From assembly GCA_032622095.1 (NCBI GenBank), contig CP136064.1:170136310-170200309 (forward strand): a DNA stretch of 64,000 bases, written 5' to 3'. Shown here one piece after another: positions 46,424 through 58,229 of this stretch; within the stretch, counting starts at the first letter, position 1, and each line of letters begins with the position of its first letter. The notes below the pieces were generated by a model, which was given only the letters and a program-made list of their open reading frames with translations, did not search any database and was not told the origin of the DNA. This DNA comes from Siphonodentalium dalli. Its lineage: Eukaryota; Mollusca; Scaphopoda; Gadilida; Siphonodentaliidae. The translations under genes and the position numbers were made by a program.

Positions 46424-46770
46424 TTACTCATATTTATATATTTGACTGTCCGTGTCATTCACGTTTTTGTTAATGTTATAATATTTACTAGATGGTTGCA
46501 CTGCCACTGGGACCTCCGTGGCTGAACTGGTGGCATTTCTGCCACTACTATAAGTACTTGAAGTTGACGTGGAGGAATTGCTAGCGCCATTAGTACTACT
46601 AGTACTGGCAGTGGCAACAAACGAAGTTCCACAATTTGCACAAAATTTAAATGTGGTCTCCACATCGTGGACATTTACGAATCACAGATTCGCCGCACTG
46701 TGAGCAGAACTTAAACCAGTCCCTCAGCTCTGCACTGCAACATAAACATCTTTTTGAATGTGGCGCCCTT
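46424..46770 (-). pseudogene. Zinc-ribbon fragment, frameshifted
   Basis: The minus strand reads CLCC...WFKFCSQCGESVIRKCPRCGD in one frame, then after a shift TFKFCANCGTSFVATAS, a Ser/Thr-rich linker and a stop at 46424. Paired CxxC knuckles (CSQC, CPRC, CANC) in this order look like a double zinc ribbon. About 100 residues remain. No upstream exon is clear, and the function is unknown. Confidence 0.45.
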
Positions 46771-46866
46771 GAACAATTTCGAAAAAAGATCAGTTAGAAG
46801 TATTTGTTATCTTGTACCGTTGTATTTGATTGGTTAGAATTAACGTTCACGTGACGTTGAATTTGA

Positions 46867-48735
46867 TTGGTCAGTATTGCAACTAGCAACAAGCATGTCC
46901 CCTTCTGCTTTCCATATGATACTAATGATATTAGCACAGATTCAGCATATATTAAGGGATCATTCAACTGGGATAAGAACAGCCCCCATCTACTCAAAAA
47001 TGCCCTCAATGGTAACTTTATTGATGAGATATTAGATATTAACGACTATATTGAAAACCCACAGAATACTGAAATTGACCATCTAAACATAATAGTATCA
47101 GAAATGTACACTAAACTATCAGAGAGATCATGTAAATTGAACAAAACTAATATAATAATAATACTGCTGCTAAGTATAAATGTAAAAATAAAACATGGAT
47201 AAATTTCGATTGTCTTCAGCTAACAAAGGAGACAAGAAGTCTTGGTCGAAGATTACAGAGATCCCCATAATGTTCAATTATGCCAAACATATTGTAACTC
47301 CAAAAAGCGATATAGCTATGAAATAAAAAAAAATGAAGAAAAACTATCAGAGAAAAATAGCAGACATAAATAATTTGAAAAGTAAGACTCTAAGAAGTTT
47401 TGGAATTTGATAAACAAAACGGATAACAATGACACAAACTTAGCTGAATCAATTCCTATTAATGAATGGACTAATCACTATAAAAGATTACTTGATTCTG
47501 AAGAGACAATTAGAACTCAAATAAAAACATCGGACCACTTTTCTCAACTAGATTTCCCTTTTACGTGTAAAGAAATCAGATCCGGCATTAAAAAAGGTGC
47601 AAAACAATAAAAAAAAAGGCCATGACATGATTTTGAACGAGATAATTAAAAATAGCAGTGAAATGATGCTGATGACTGGTAAAATTATTCAATAAAATTC
47701 TTGAAATAGGTCATTTTCCCAAATCATGGAACATCTCATACATTACCTCAATATATAAAGCTGGAGACATAACCAACTGCAGCAACTTTAGAGGTATCAG
47801 TATCTCGAGCTGTTTGGGAAAGCTATTCTCACGTTTAATACAAATACGTTTGGGTGATTTCATAGAAAAAGAAAACTAATTAAGCCCTAACTAAATATGA
47901 TTTAGATCTGGATGTAGGACAACTGACCATTTATGTGTAGTGAAAATCATAATCAACAGATATATAAATCTTGAAAACAAACTGCTTTTCGCAGCCTTTA
48001 TTGATTTTAGAAAGGCTTTGACACAGTGGATCGGTCACTATTAATACAAAAACTACAGGCAGTTGGAATCGGAGGCAAATATCTTAAATTGATATATCAT
48101 CTAAATTCAAACACCTTATACCAGTGGAATGTCAACGGAAATTGGGAGATACTTTCACTGGTGTACCACAAGGTGTTTGTCTCAGTCTGACTTTGTTCAA
48201 TGTATTTATTGGTGATATCAGAATATATTTTATACAAGACGAAACTGACCCAATAAAACTAGATAACTTGAAATTCTATCATCTATTATATGAGCATCAG
48301 CACTGATTACCTATTACTACTTTCAGAAACATCACAGGGCCTATAACAATGTATTAACTCGGCGTATTCATAGTGTGTGGACTCGAAAGCTGAGCTTAAT
48401 TACCGATAAATCTAAAATAATAATATTTAGCAAGAAAAAACTTAATGAGAATACCCAGTATGACTTTGGATCAATTCACTTAGAAAAAGTGGGAAAATAC
48501 AAATACGGTACATTGGAATTCATTTAAATCACAAAGGAAAACTCACAGCTGGTGCTAACCTAGCTGATAAAGCACGCAAAGCTTACTTTGGGCTATGTAA
48601 TAAATCCAAAAATTATGATAATCTCTCTAATTCAACATGGCTCAAGCTGATTGACTCCGCAGTATATCCTATATTAACATATGGTGCTGAAATCTGGATC
48701 TCTGATTTTAAAATGGACCTATATAAGTTCACTAA
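46867..48735 (+). pseudogene. Non-LTR RT, heavily degraded
   Basis: The start (46910-47150) reads SAYIKGSFNWDKNSPHLLKNAL, the region between endonuclease and RT. SKKFWNLINK and INEWTNHYKRLLDSEE follow, then RSGCRTTDHLCV and FIDFRKAFDTVDRSLL (palm motif A) over several frames. FTGVPQGVCLSLTLFNVFIGDI (GxPQG block) comes next. The catalytic box position reads LLYEHQH, so the YADD is lost. The last match is YPILTYGAEIW before the trace ends near 48735. At least six lesions. Clade not assigned. Confidence 0.78.
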
Positions 48736-48936
48736 TAGGGTTATTCTCATTTATAAGGCACTTTTCTGGCTGCTGATATGTGAAAAAACGTAACTTTAGT
48801 TTCCGTGATTGGATTTAGTTTCATTTTCATCGCCTTGATACCAGCGACTTTTTTTTGCAAATTTTCAGTAACACCAGTCCACCCATTGTCGAGATATTCA
48901 ACAAAGAAGAAACTGTGGGAAAATTGCAAAATAGGA

Positions 48937-49352
48937 TAACGATACTTACGTTACCATATATATCCATGTATTTGGGAGGCGTTATTTTTGGGTTATTCTG
49001 AATCTGTCACCCGAGACTATGCCAGGTTTTTGAAAAGGATACTTTATTGGGAATATATAAACATCCGGTCTCGTCTACCAACGTCCATGTAGAATTTCAG
49101 GCGTCACGAGTATTGATTATCATTGTTTGATTCACATACAAAAGAAGGGTTTGCGACCAAATTAATTTCATCAATGCTTTGAAAAACTATTTCTTATGCA
49201 ACTGTGCATTATCAGATACATACATGTAACCGAGCATATCGTGATAGTATGCTTTTGTAACGATTCGCAGTCTGGCAAATAAATTTGCTCTAGAATGTGC
49301 TCGTGGTTGCTTGTCGATATTCATGCAAAACGATAACGTAAGTATCGGTTCA
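48937..49352. mobile_element. MITE with 'aacgatacttacgtta' ends
   Basis: 'ataacgatacttacgtta' near 48937 is answered by 'ataacgtaagtatcggtt' near 49335-49352, giving about 410 bp. No ORF. Confidence 0.6.
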
Positions 49353-49545
49353 ATTTGTTAAACATAATATGACGTTGTGATGGAGGTTTGGCCATTTATA
49401 TGATAAAGCATTATTCAAGATGGGTTTAAATTGGCTTACCACACTATTCCTGACACTTTATGACATTTGCTTTAGAATATGATTGCGGTTGTTTGCCGAT
49501 ATTCATGCGAAACGGTAAGTAAGTATCGCTTTAATTCGTTGAACA
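49255..49545 (+). repeat. Direct repeat of ~95 bp, two copies
   Basis: 'tagaat.tg..cg.ggttg.ttg.cgatattcatgc.aaacg' occurs at about 49289-49370 and again at 49472-49550, roughly 190 bp apart, each ending in 'aagtatcg.tt.aatt.gtt.aaca'. Confidence 0.7.
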
Positions 49546-49972
49546 CACAAATATAGAAACCAGTTTAATTTTATTAAATTTTCGTTCACCTGAAGAGGAA
49601 CAGAGACATAAAACTCAGACAGGTGAAGAAATCTGGTTCGCACCGTCGGCCCCGTTGAGCAGCAGGTTATATGACTAATATGCAGGTTTTACATGTGTAT
49701 ATGCCTAATTGTGTTCGTTTGGCTCATCAAGTCAAACAGGGTAATTGCAGATGAGGGAAGTTTGAAACAGCATATAATCTCGGACCGATTAAGGGAGATA
49801 ATCACGTAACCTCGACCTTTCTTGAACTTTCCTTAGCGGAAATAACAAACGAAAATTTTAACTCGTTAAAAATTGTTTAAATCTTCTAAATCTTGAGTTG
49901 AATTGTGTCAAAATTGTACACATATAATTTGTTGAATAGATAACTCCTAATGAATATATTGCGTGTGGTTAA

Positions 49973-51173
49973 ATGGATCGTTGTCAAAGACCTCGCAAAT
50001 TCATAGATTACAAACTGATGCACGAAGGTATTTCTGACAACGAGGCAGGGGAAATCGAAATCACACCGGCGATGGAAAGTGAAGACGAGGTTGGAGTCGA
50101 TTCCCAAGCATCGGCGCCAAAAGAAGAAAAAAATACGCCCCAGAGAACATAGTTCAGTGCAAAATGACTCTGAAAGAAATAGTGCTAAAAGTGACACTCG
50201 TTCAAAAGAGCCAAATATCTCTAGTAACAGTATTATGCTCAGTAGGTCTAACGAGAAAAGGTGAGCACAGCCACAGTGGTGATCTGTGCAACCCACAGCA
50301 GTCCGCTGATAGTGATGTAAATGAAATGTCGGACAAGGAGCTGGACGGGCAGCTGGCTGACCTTGAAAAGAGAGTGCAGCGGGCTAAGAATATGCGGGAA
50401 AGACAGCAAAAACTGCTTAAGCTAAAGCGACTCGAACAACAATTGGCCACAACCGAGGAAGAAACCAACCACACTCGAGGTACAGGTGATTCACTCTTTT
50501 TGGGGCAAAGCGAAAATTTTGTTGCGATTGGTCCTGTTGTCATTGATGATTTACATTTATCTAAAGGCCTTGTGGATTTGGGTTTGGGTGCAGATGATGT
50601 ACGTGGTAAATCCACTCAAGCTAAATCCACTTTTCATAAATCTGTCGATAGACTAGAAAATGAATTTGTTATGGATTCTGCTGATGCAGATAGAAATGAA
50701 TCAATGCATGTCACATCTAAATCAGGTATTGCAGCCAAACCTTCCCCGCATCTTGTGAGTATTAAAAATCAATCTAGAATGGTAGAGCACTTTTGTGCCA
50801 CTTGTTAGCGACAGCGCAAGGAGAAGTTAGCACACCCAGAATGCTCGTCTGGCTGTCCTAACTTAGTTCACAAATGACTAGTTCACCAGAAATCAGTCAT
50901 ATCTCATCAACTGGACTCTTCCACAGACATCTTTTACCCCCAGTATTTACACCAAAAAAAAATAATGTCAATTCGGCCAACGAGGTGCACAATTCTGATC
51001 ATATCCCAACAATTGTTTCCACGGCGTTTCAAGGCCGTGATCTCCAAAACAGTTCTCATGTTGAACTTAGTCCGCCTAACTTAAAGGAGCCCCTGCAATC
51101 TCACGATCAAAATGGAACTCAAGATCAAAATGTATCTGTCACAACTATAAATTTGAGGGTCATGTACCTTTAA
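49973..51173 (+). pseudogene. Gag-like ORF of the DIRS element
   Basis: It starts at 49973 (MDRCQRPRKFIDYKLMHEG), is stopped at 50152 by a frameshift, and continues in the 50164-50808 frame. A strong coiled coil with heptads follows (ELDGQLADLEKRVQRAKN, then KLKRLEQQL). After another stop (50808) a Ser/Asn-rich frame covers 50874-51173. This layout (basic/acidic N terminus, coiled coil, long polar region) suits the structural protein of DIRS elements, but there is no diagnostic motif. The assignment rests on position directly before the RT. Confidence 0.6.
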
Positions 51174-51179
51174 CTAAAA

Positions 51180-53250
51180 AGGCAATTATCCGGCAACATG
51201 CTCTTATTCGTGAATCCGGGGTTCCCAATTATCAGTCATGCAAATTCCCGGTGGGATAAAAATTGAATTGGAAAAAAATTTCAGGATAACTTGCAAGACT
51301 ATAACGATGAAATTCTCTGGAAGTTTGTCAAATATGGCTTACCTGTAGGGTTTTCAGGTGAACTTACACCTTCAGAATCATCATGCAGTAAGGTCCAAAA
51401 ATAATAATGGGGCAACTCATTTTCCCATAGCCATCCAAAAATATATCCAAAAATAGCAGAATTATTCTGCCATCTTGGGACCCTTCGATGGTAACCCTTT
51501 CGACTGTCTTATCAAAGTTAGTTCACTCAATCAGTGCCAAGGAAAAATAGTTCGGACCGTCGAGTGATTGTGGATTTAAGTTCCCCCCCCCCCCGGGTTT
51601 GTCGGTCAATGACCATGTTTCTGCCGATGAATACTTGGGCAGGCCAGTCAACTTAATATACCCTAAAGTTGACAATCTCGTTCAATTGATTAAAGAGAAG
51701 TCTCAATGTTGCCACATTTTTAAATTGGATTTGGCGCGTGCCTTTAGACAAATATTTTGTGACATTGGTGATATCCTTGGTTACATGTGGCGAGGTAAGC
51801 TGTATTTCGACCGCACACTTACTATGGGCCTTCGGTCGACCCCCCAAATTTGCCAACGGCTAACGAATGCTGTCAAGTATATAGCCTCTTCTCGAGGACT
51901 AGAACTTGTACATTAGTTTAGATGACATTGCCATCTAACAACCAGGAGGCTTTCGCCAAGGGCCCAATGTGAACACCCTCTTAAAATCCTGTGGTTTAGA
52001 ACAATCCACTTCAAAGGCTTGTCCTCCAAGAACTAAAATGGTATTCCTTTTTGTTTTATTTAATACTGTTACCTTAACATTAGAAGTGTCTGAGGATAGA
52101 TTGCAAGAAATTACACGCCTTGCCACAACATGGTTGGACAAAGACAATGCGTGCCTTAAAGGTACGGGAGGCCTGTGGTATGCTGTGAAAATATTTCCAC
52201 CGGTCAAAAACCGCCACAAACAGAAAGAATATTAAAATGTAGACAGACTTTGTCCGTATACAAATAAGAAATATCGCATAAACAGTATGTTATTGTCATA
52301 TATTTGACCATTGTTATGTAAACAAAAGCATAAAAAGTTACTTTCCTGGTGTTTGTTTATATTATGATGGTAAACATAAAGAGCGTTCTTTGTTGTTGAA
52401 TTCCTGATATGGAACTAATAAAGAGCGTTTATATCATTTGTGGGTGATTTGCCAGTAACACTGTGCTGTCTTCCGTAACACAATCAGGCTCTTGCTTAGG
52501 TAAAATATAGTAGGTCTTTGTGATAGCATGCTGTTTACGCGATGGTCATGGTATATATGAACGAAACTGTATGCGTTTTAATGTTTTTCTGTTTACGGTG
52601 ATTGGAACAAATATGAATATTTTCGACAACTAAGGCCTCCCGTGCCTTTAAGGATGTTCAGGCCTTAATCGGGAAATTGAATTTTATTTCTGCATGCGTG
52701 AAACCCGGAAGAATATTTGTGTCCCGTATTCTGACCTGGCCAATTTAATAACAATAGAACCATGACGTTACCTTTACCAATGTTTGTGAAGAAAGACCTA
52801 ATATGGTGGCACATATTTTTGTCAATTTATAATGGGATTTCTATGATGGACTTAGAGACCTGGTCTTCACCCGATGCCATCTTGGCTTCGGCTCAACCTT
52901 ATCCGCGTGCGGTGGTGTCAGGGGATGGGTACTTTCATGTGGAATTCCCTCCCTTCATTCAAGCACTTCACTTACACATCACTCAGCTAGAATTATTGAC
53001 AGTGGTGGTTTGCATTAAAGTATGGTCCCACAAGTTAAAATTTCAAAAAGTTTTAATACATTGTGATAACATCTCTGTTTTGGCATAAATCGTGGTGCAA
53101 CCAGAGACGGGTTTATGCAGTCTTGCCTCTGAGAGTTACTCTACGTCGCAGCCAAAAATCCGTTCAAATCAAAGCAGAGCATTTGAGTGGTGTTGACAAC
53201 CGCCTGCCAGATCTTCTCTCGCGCTGGAATCTAGGCCCAGGTTATCAACG
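51180..53250 (+). pseudogene. DIRS-group RT and RNase H, split by a MITE
   Basis: GAILGPF-like text (AILGPFDGNPF) and RRVIVDLS lead into LSVNDHVSADEYLG. Next is HIFKLDLARAFRQI, with the first palm Asp, then LTMGLRSTPQICQR and a decayed LDDIAI box near 51920. The connection region is cut at 52156 by the 496-bp MITE and resumes at 52652 with DVQALIGKLNFISA. RNase H follows: SGDGYFHVEF, ITQLELLTVVV (Glu) and IHCDNISVLA (Asp). It ends in AEHLSGVDNRLPDLLSRW, the signature join to the recombinase. Stops and a C-run (51585-51595) break the frame. Confidence 0.85.
52156..52651. mobile_element. TTAA MITE, family C, copy 2, inside the DIRS RT
   Basis: TTAAAGGTACGGGAGGCCT at 52156 and AGGCCTCCCGTGCCTTTAA ending at 52651. 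The RT codons on the two sides connect in frame if one TTAA and the MITE are left out, so this is an insertion with exact TTAA duplication. Same family as 21964-22467. Confidence 0.92.
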
Positions 53251-53369
53251 ACAATTTCGAAAGGCCACCGTGGGACGTAATTTGACAAGAGTGCCTGGTA
53301 CTCTCAGAATATTTTGGTTTCATCAGCGGTTGGTAATGGATTGTTTCCCTTTCAGACATTCAACTGGTA

Positions 53370-54081
53370 CAATTGAAGAAAGATGCAAGGTCTTCCCTAA
53401 ATAAAGCCTTTGCCATCGGAACATCTAAGAATCTAACCATACAGTGGAAGTCTTACCTATTATTCTGTGCCTATTTTCAATTCGACGATATTCCAGCGTC
53501 TACGCGACACTGGTTTTATACGTTCAATTTTTGTCCCGCTCCTTCAAGTCTGTTCAGGCCTTGTATAATTATTTAAGTGGTGTACGGCTTCTTCACAAAA
53601 TTCTAGATTTGGATTGTTCTAATTTGGGGCCCCTGAATTAAAATTAACACTCCGTGTGATTTCTCGGATTAAAAGTCACTTACCACATCAAGCCCTGCCG
53701 ATAACACCTTCACTATTGCTGTTATTCCCTAAATTTATACGACAAGATAATCCCCTTTATGTGTCCTGTTGGGTTTTTTTTGTAACAGCATTTTTTCTAA
53801 TGTTGCGGAAATCAAATTTAGTTCCCTCTGGTTCAAACAACTTTGATCCCCAGAAACAACTGACAAGGGGTGACATGTTATACCATGATGGGGTTATTCT
53901 CATTATTATCAAGTGGTCGAAAACCATTCAGCATGGACAAAAGGTGTTAAAATTGCCATTATTATCAATTCCTGGCTCTCCATTGTGTCCCGTGACTGCT
54001 TATATAAACTTAAAACCCACCGGCGTGTTATCCCTTTGTCCGGACAGGGCTCTTATCTGGCAGAACGCTCAAGCGTTTTGA
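53370..54081 (+). pseudogene. Tyrosine recombinase of the DIRS element, 3' truncated
   Basis: A SAM-like N-terminal part is spread over two frames (53373-53641): TIQWKSYLLFCAYF and SRSFKSVQALYNYLSGVRLL. The frame 53656-54081 carries KFIRQDNPLYVSCWVFFVTAFF and LMLRKSNLVPS, where the Arg is the first catalytic residue. It goes on to WSKTIQHGQKVLKLPL and PLCPVTAY. The HxxR and Tyr boxes that should follow are not found after 54081. By family, the enzyme would integrate circular DNA without duplicating target bases. Confidence 0.8.
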
Positions 54082-54295
54082 TCGCATGAGCATTATTTTA
54101 ACGCCAACAGTCATTCTTTTTTAAGAATGCCCGTGGGCATTATTTTTTAAGAATGCCCGGCATTATTTTTTACGAATACACGAGGGATTAAATCGGCTGA
54201 GGGACGTCATAGAGTGGCTCCTCCCCCAATCATGTAAGTTGAGTCAATATAGCGTGTCGGCAAGCTGCATTAAATATCGGAACACTTAAAGGTAC

Positions 54296-54717
54296 TCAAT
54301 CAGATCAGGCCCTTATACATTACTATTTCTTTGGCTTCGGGGATAAAAAATAATTGATTCGAGACGAGTAACATATCTATCAACGCTCATAGTGATCAGA
54401 TTGTTTTTTGATGTTTTGTTATTTCTATTGTTTCTGGCCCAGAAACACGCCGTCAAAAGGATGGTCTCATTGCGTTATTAATACACTTGATTTTAGAGTT
54501 ATCCAGCTTCGCCTGTTTGAATAAGTGTTTCTGTGAAAATTATACATCTCGAGAAAATTACAAACTTAGGGGCAATAATTGCAAACTTTAAAAATTAATA
54601 TCTAATAACTCTGAGCTTTGATGGATGGGTTCCTCGACTCGAATCAAATATTTTGTTTACCCCTGAAGTCACAGAAATAGTAATTTAGGGGTGCTTAATC
54701 GGATTGAGTACCTTTAA
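54296..54717. mobile_element. TTAA MITE, family B, copy 2
   Basis: TTAAAGGTACTCAATC at 54296 and GATTGAGTACCTTTAA ending at 54717, a 16-bp perfect inverted repeat with TTAA at both ends. The interior is shared with 12931-13318. Confidence 0.9.
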
Positions 54718-54719
54718 TT

Positions 54720-56270
54720 TGCTGAGCTAATTAAAACTCACAAATATTTAGCGATTTTGATTTTATATTGCCACGCCAAAAAATAAAATTAAATTTCTTC
54801 AAACTTTGATACAAAAACACCAACAGCTCTTTGGACTATTTAGAAAAGTCCGCAGACAGGCTAAAACACATATAGATAACATCTAAATACGTCCCTAAGT
54901 CGGTCAAATAAACACAAAACCGTTTAACACAGATTTTAACTATACGTTACTTATTGAACGAGAAAGTGCTCACATGGTTATTTTTAATACAATGGGGAAG
55001 CACAGAAAAAATATAACATTTCCAGTATCAAATTGAAACAGAATAGCGTATACCCATGTGTATAGACATGTCATGCATATCTACTCTGGCTTCGCCAAGA
55101 TATCATACTCCACTAGTTCAAAACATGATAACTTTCTGTTGCTCTGACAGGGAAGTTTTATAACATTGAAAAAAAATGCAGTTAACATAATGCTCGGTTA
55201 TAACTGTTCCGTAATAACATTGTATTTTATAGCAGGTAAAGGTCCTAACTCGAGTTTGCATGGTTTGGGGGACTTTAATTTAATTAATCGATTGTACTAT
55301 GCGTCGCTTGGAAAGTTGGAATTTCATTGATGTTGGCTCACAAAGCTACACAAATCTTGCAACCTCGAGCTGGGAATTTATATTCAAGGAACAAGTATTA
55401 ACACAGAAATATATTCCCTGCATGGTTTGTTCAATCTTCAACCCCATCAGAAGATAATAGAAAAGGCTCCCAGGGTTTGAACATATGGGAAATGATATAT
55501 ACGGGGGTACGGGTGCCTGATAAATTATTATGGAATGTTAACGTATTTGATGTCGAATTAGATGGGGCATCTTTAAATCAAGAAAGAAATATAGTAAGAT
55601 ATTGCTCACATACACTGTCCGAATCCAAAGCGCAACGACAAACTTTGGAAGAAACATCCCTCAACTGGCGAGTCCTAATTCGAATTAAATAATAATTGAA
55701 ATGTGTTGCTTTTCATCGTGGACATCACAAACTGTCCGTGCTGAACTGTGGGCGTGTACTCAGGTAATCAAGGCAGAGCTTTGGGCCAGACACAATTGAT
55801 AGTTGGCTCCAACGACAATTCAATGAGTGGGTTTTAAGTCAGATAATATTCTCAGCGTCGGGAATTCGGTAAAGAATAGACTCGGGCAAGCCCTCGTCTA
55901 TTCTTTTACCGAATTCCCTCTGCTTCGAACATTATCCTTTACATAATACGTCTAATACCGGGTCAAGCTGCTCGGCCAGCCATGCATGCCCCAGATTCTG
56001 GAGCTGGATCAGTTCAGGCTATCAGTTATTCTCAAGTACAATCATTTTTTTGCGTTGTCTCTTGGAGTTGGCAGGGAGGGACCCAGCCCTGTATTCTATG
56101 CATTCCTTCCGCAGGGGAGGTGTTTCGTGGGCCTTCAATTGCGGGGTGCCATCCTAAATGATTCAACTGACAGGCGATTGGAGCAGTGATGCATACAAAA
56201 CTTATCTGCATCACACTATCAAAGATAGTGTGTTGTGGTCGTATATTCTGTAACGACCAATATTCGTTCC
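54720..56270. other. No clear gene; hairpin at 55860-55917
   Basis: AT-rich. A 71-codon frame at 55477-55692 looks somewhat protein-like but I do not recognise it. 55960-56200 may be decayed upstream sequence of the gypsy element. Confidence 0.4.
55860..55917. repeat. 58-bp near-perfect palindrome
   Basis: 'gggaattcggtaaagaatagac.cgggc' meets 'gccctcgtctattcttttaccgaattccc' with a 2-bp loop. It is the most compact strong hairpin in the window, perhaps a tiny fold-back element. Confidence 0.85.
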
Positions 56271-56274
56271 TGAT

Positions 56275-57388
56275 AACACACCATTCTGTATTAAAGCGCC
56301 TCGTACAGTTCCATATGCATATCGTGATAAGCTCCAACATAAATTAGAATCCATGGTTCAGAACGGAATAATTCAATCTGTAACTGAACCTACTGAGTGG
56401 TGTGCCCCAATAGTGGTAGCACCAAAGAAGAATTCTGACGACATACGACTTTGTGTAGATTTCACTAAGTTAAACCAATTCGTGAAACGTGAAAGGTATC
56501 AGTCAAGGTCACCACAGGAAGCTGTTGCAGATATGGCAGCAACCAACGCCCGCTTTTTTGCTTCGTTTGATTGCTTGAGCGGATACTGGCAGTGTCCCTT
56601 GCAAAGCGAAAGTCAGAAACTAACAACATTTTTGACACCTTTTTTGTAGATTCATGTTCCTGCGAGCTCCATTCGGAATTTGCTCAATATCGGAGCACTA
56701 TAACAGGAGAATGGATGAAGCACTTTCTGACATTCCCAGGCAAAGAAAGATTGTTGATGATATGGTGGCATACGACAATTCATTGGATTCTCATATTGAT
56801 CATGTTCGTCAGATTCTAACCCGATGCGAAGAAAGGGGTATTTCTTTGAATCCTGACAAGTTTGTTGTTGGCTCTCCAGAAGTGCTGTTCTGTGGTTATA
56901 TTGTGAATGAGAAAGGATATACCACAAATCCTGATATCACAGGGGCTATACGAGAGTTTCCGGTGCCAAGAAATGTGACTGATTTGAAGTCATTTTTTGG
57001 ATTAGCGAACCAATTGGCTGGTTTCACTAATAAAATATCAAAGTATTTGGACCCGTTGCGACCTCTTCTAAAATCAAGCAATGAGTTCGTTTGGGATTCA
57101 AATCACCAGGAAGCTTTCTCGAACGCTAAGCGTTTTTTATCTTCTGCACCAATACTATCTTATTATGATCCTAAGAAGCCAACATCATTGCATGCTGATG
57201 CAAGCAGATTAAATGGACTCGGTTTCTTACTCCTACAGCAGGACACGGAGAATAAAACATGGCACATTGTCCAAGCAGGCTCCAGATTTTTATCGGAAGC
57301 GGAGACGCGGTATGCCATGATCGAACTGGAAATGTTGGCAGCGTGTGGGCAGTGCAGACACTCGACCCTTTCGACAATCCTGGGCTAG
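56275..57388 (+). pseudogene. Ty3/gypsy pol fragment (RT and start of RNase H)
   Basis: KAPRTVPYAYRDKLQHKLE and WCAPIVVAPKKNS, then ASFDCLSGYWQCPL, which holds the first palm Asp. After a frameshift near 56650 come RAPFGICSISEHY and RKIVDDMVAYDNS (the catalytic Asp pair), then LNPDKFVVG and FFGLANQLAGF. RNase H begins with SLHADASRLNGLGFLL and includes ETRYAMIELEMLA. Sequence stops abruptly at about 57388. Protease, integrase, gag and LTRs are not seen. This is an LTR-retrotransposon relic, one frameshift visible. Confidence 0.88.
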
Positions 57389-57427
57389 CCCTCCGAACCA
57401 CTCACTCTCAATGATGGCATATCAAAC

Positions 57428-58224
57428 ATGTCTTCCGAAAACGTTGAGTGCTTATTCTGTGGTGTCGAAGTTCGACCTCGGCAGGAAGGTTTGAACTGCG
57501 GTGGCTGTTCTCGTTGGCAGCATCGCAAGTGTCAGACTGGTGTCAGCAGAGAAGTTTACAGACAAGCAGTGAAAGAGCGTTCAGATATCGACTGGTCATG
57601 TTCATCTTGTAAAACCAAACAGGTATATATATTTTTTAAATCTTCATTTATATATGCATGCAACACCTTTAAACAAAACAGAAGTATAATAATGTAAAAA
57701 CTTTCAATTTACAATTTCGAAACTGAGAATTCGTGGATCATGTTAGATAAAGAGCGTTTTATTTTCCGTTATATTCCGTTTCCCGTTCTAGTTATGTTAG
57801 AGACTAAAATCCAATTAATATGTATTTTACAGGGTACCAACCAACCAGATGTCAGTTCCATTCAACACGTCTCCACCACCGTTTTAGAATCAACCGTTAC
57901 CACCGATCTTCCGCCACCACTTGAAAGTACCAGGCAATCGTCACAGGGTAATTCACAAAGAATAATGGTGTGTTTGGGCGCAGTATTAGAACCAACAATG
58001 ACGTCGAGGGATGGCACACCAGACTTAACCAACGGGCGACTAACAACAACCTCCCATTCTATTTGCTACTAACATTACTGTACCAAGATGCGTCGGAGAT
58101 TCCAGTACAAGTGAAGATGGTGAGTGAAGGGAAACTGAGCCGAAGACAAAAAGCTGAAACTAAAGAATTGCAGGGAAGAATCTTTAAACTGTGGGACAGT
58201 TACGACTTTCATCGTCATCACTGA
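57428..58224 (+). pseudogene. MULE-type gene lacking its transposase core
   Basis: Exon 1 (57428-57622) encodes a Cys/His finger: VECLFCGVEVRPRQEG, CGGCSRWQHRKC and DIDWSCSSC. It ends CAG|GTATAT. The acceptor TATTTTACAG leads to exon 2 at 57833 in the same phase (GTNQPDVSSIQ...). A second frame from about 57955 reads VFGRSIRTNNDVEGWHTRLN, FYLLLTLLYQDA and SEGKLSRRQKAETKELQG to the stop at 58224. I know both ends from invertebrate proteins with a finger, a MULE transposase domain and this 'NNxVEGWHxRLN' tail. Here only about 10-20 bases separate the parts, so the catalytic exons are gone. It could be a deleted element or a badly retained gene copy. Confidence 0.65.
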
Positions 58225-58229
58225 TGAAA

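Larger units (their letters stand above)
49973..54081 (+). mobile_element. DIRS-type tyrosine-recombinase retrotransposon, broken
   Basis: One plus-strand element with, in order, a gag-like segment, a DIRS-group RT with RNase H, and the start of a tyrosine recombinase, all with frame breaks. A family C MITE sits inside the RT at 52156-52651. Bases 54100-54180 hold a short doubled 'aagaatgcccg..gcattatttttt', possibly part of its terminal repeat. The 3' end, including the rest of the recombinase, is missing. It is probably a dead copy. Confidence 0.82.

Noticed and set aside
50202-50615. 137-codon minus-strand open frame
   Set aside because: Antisense shadow of the coiled-coil gag-like ORF.
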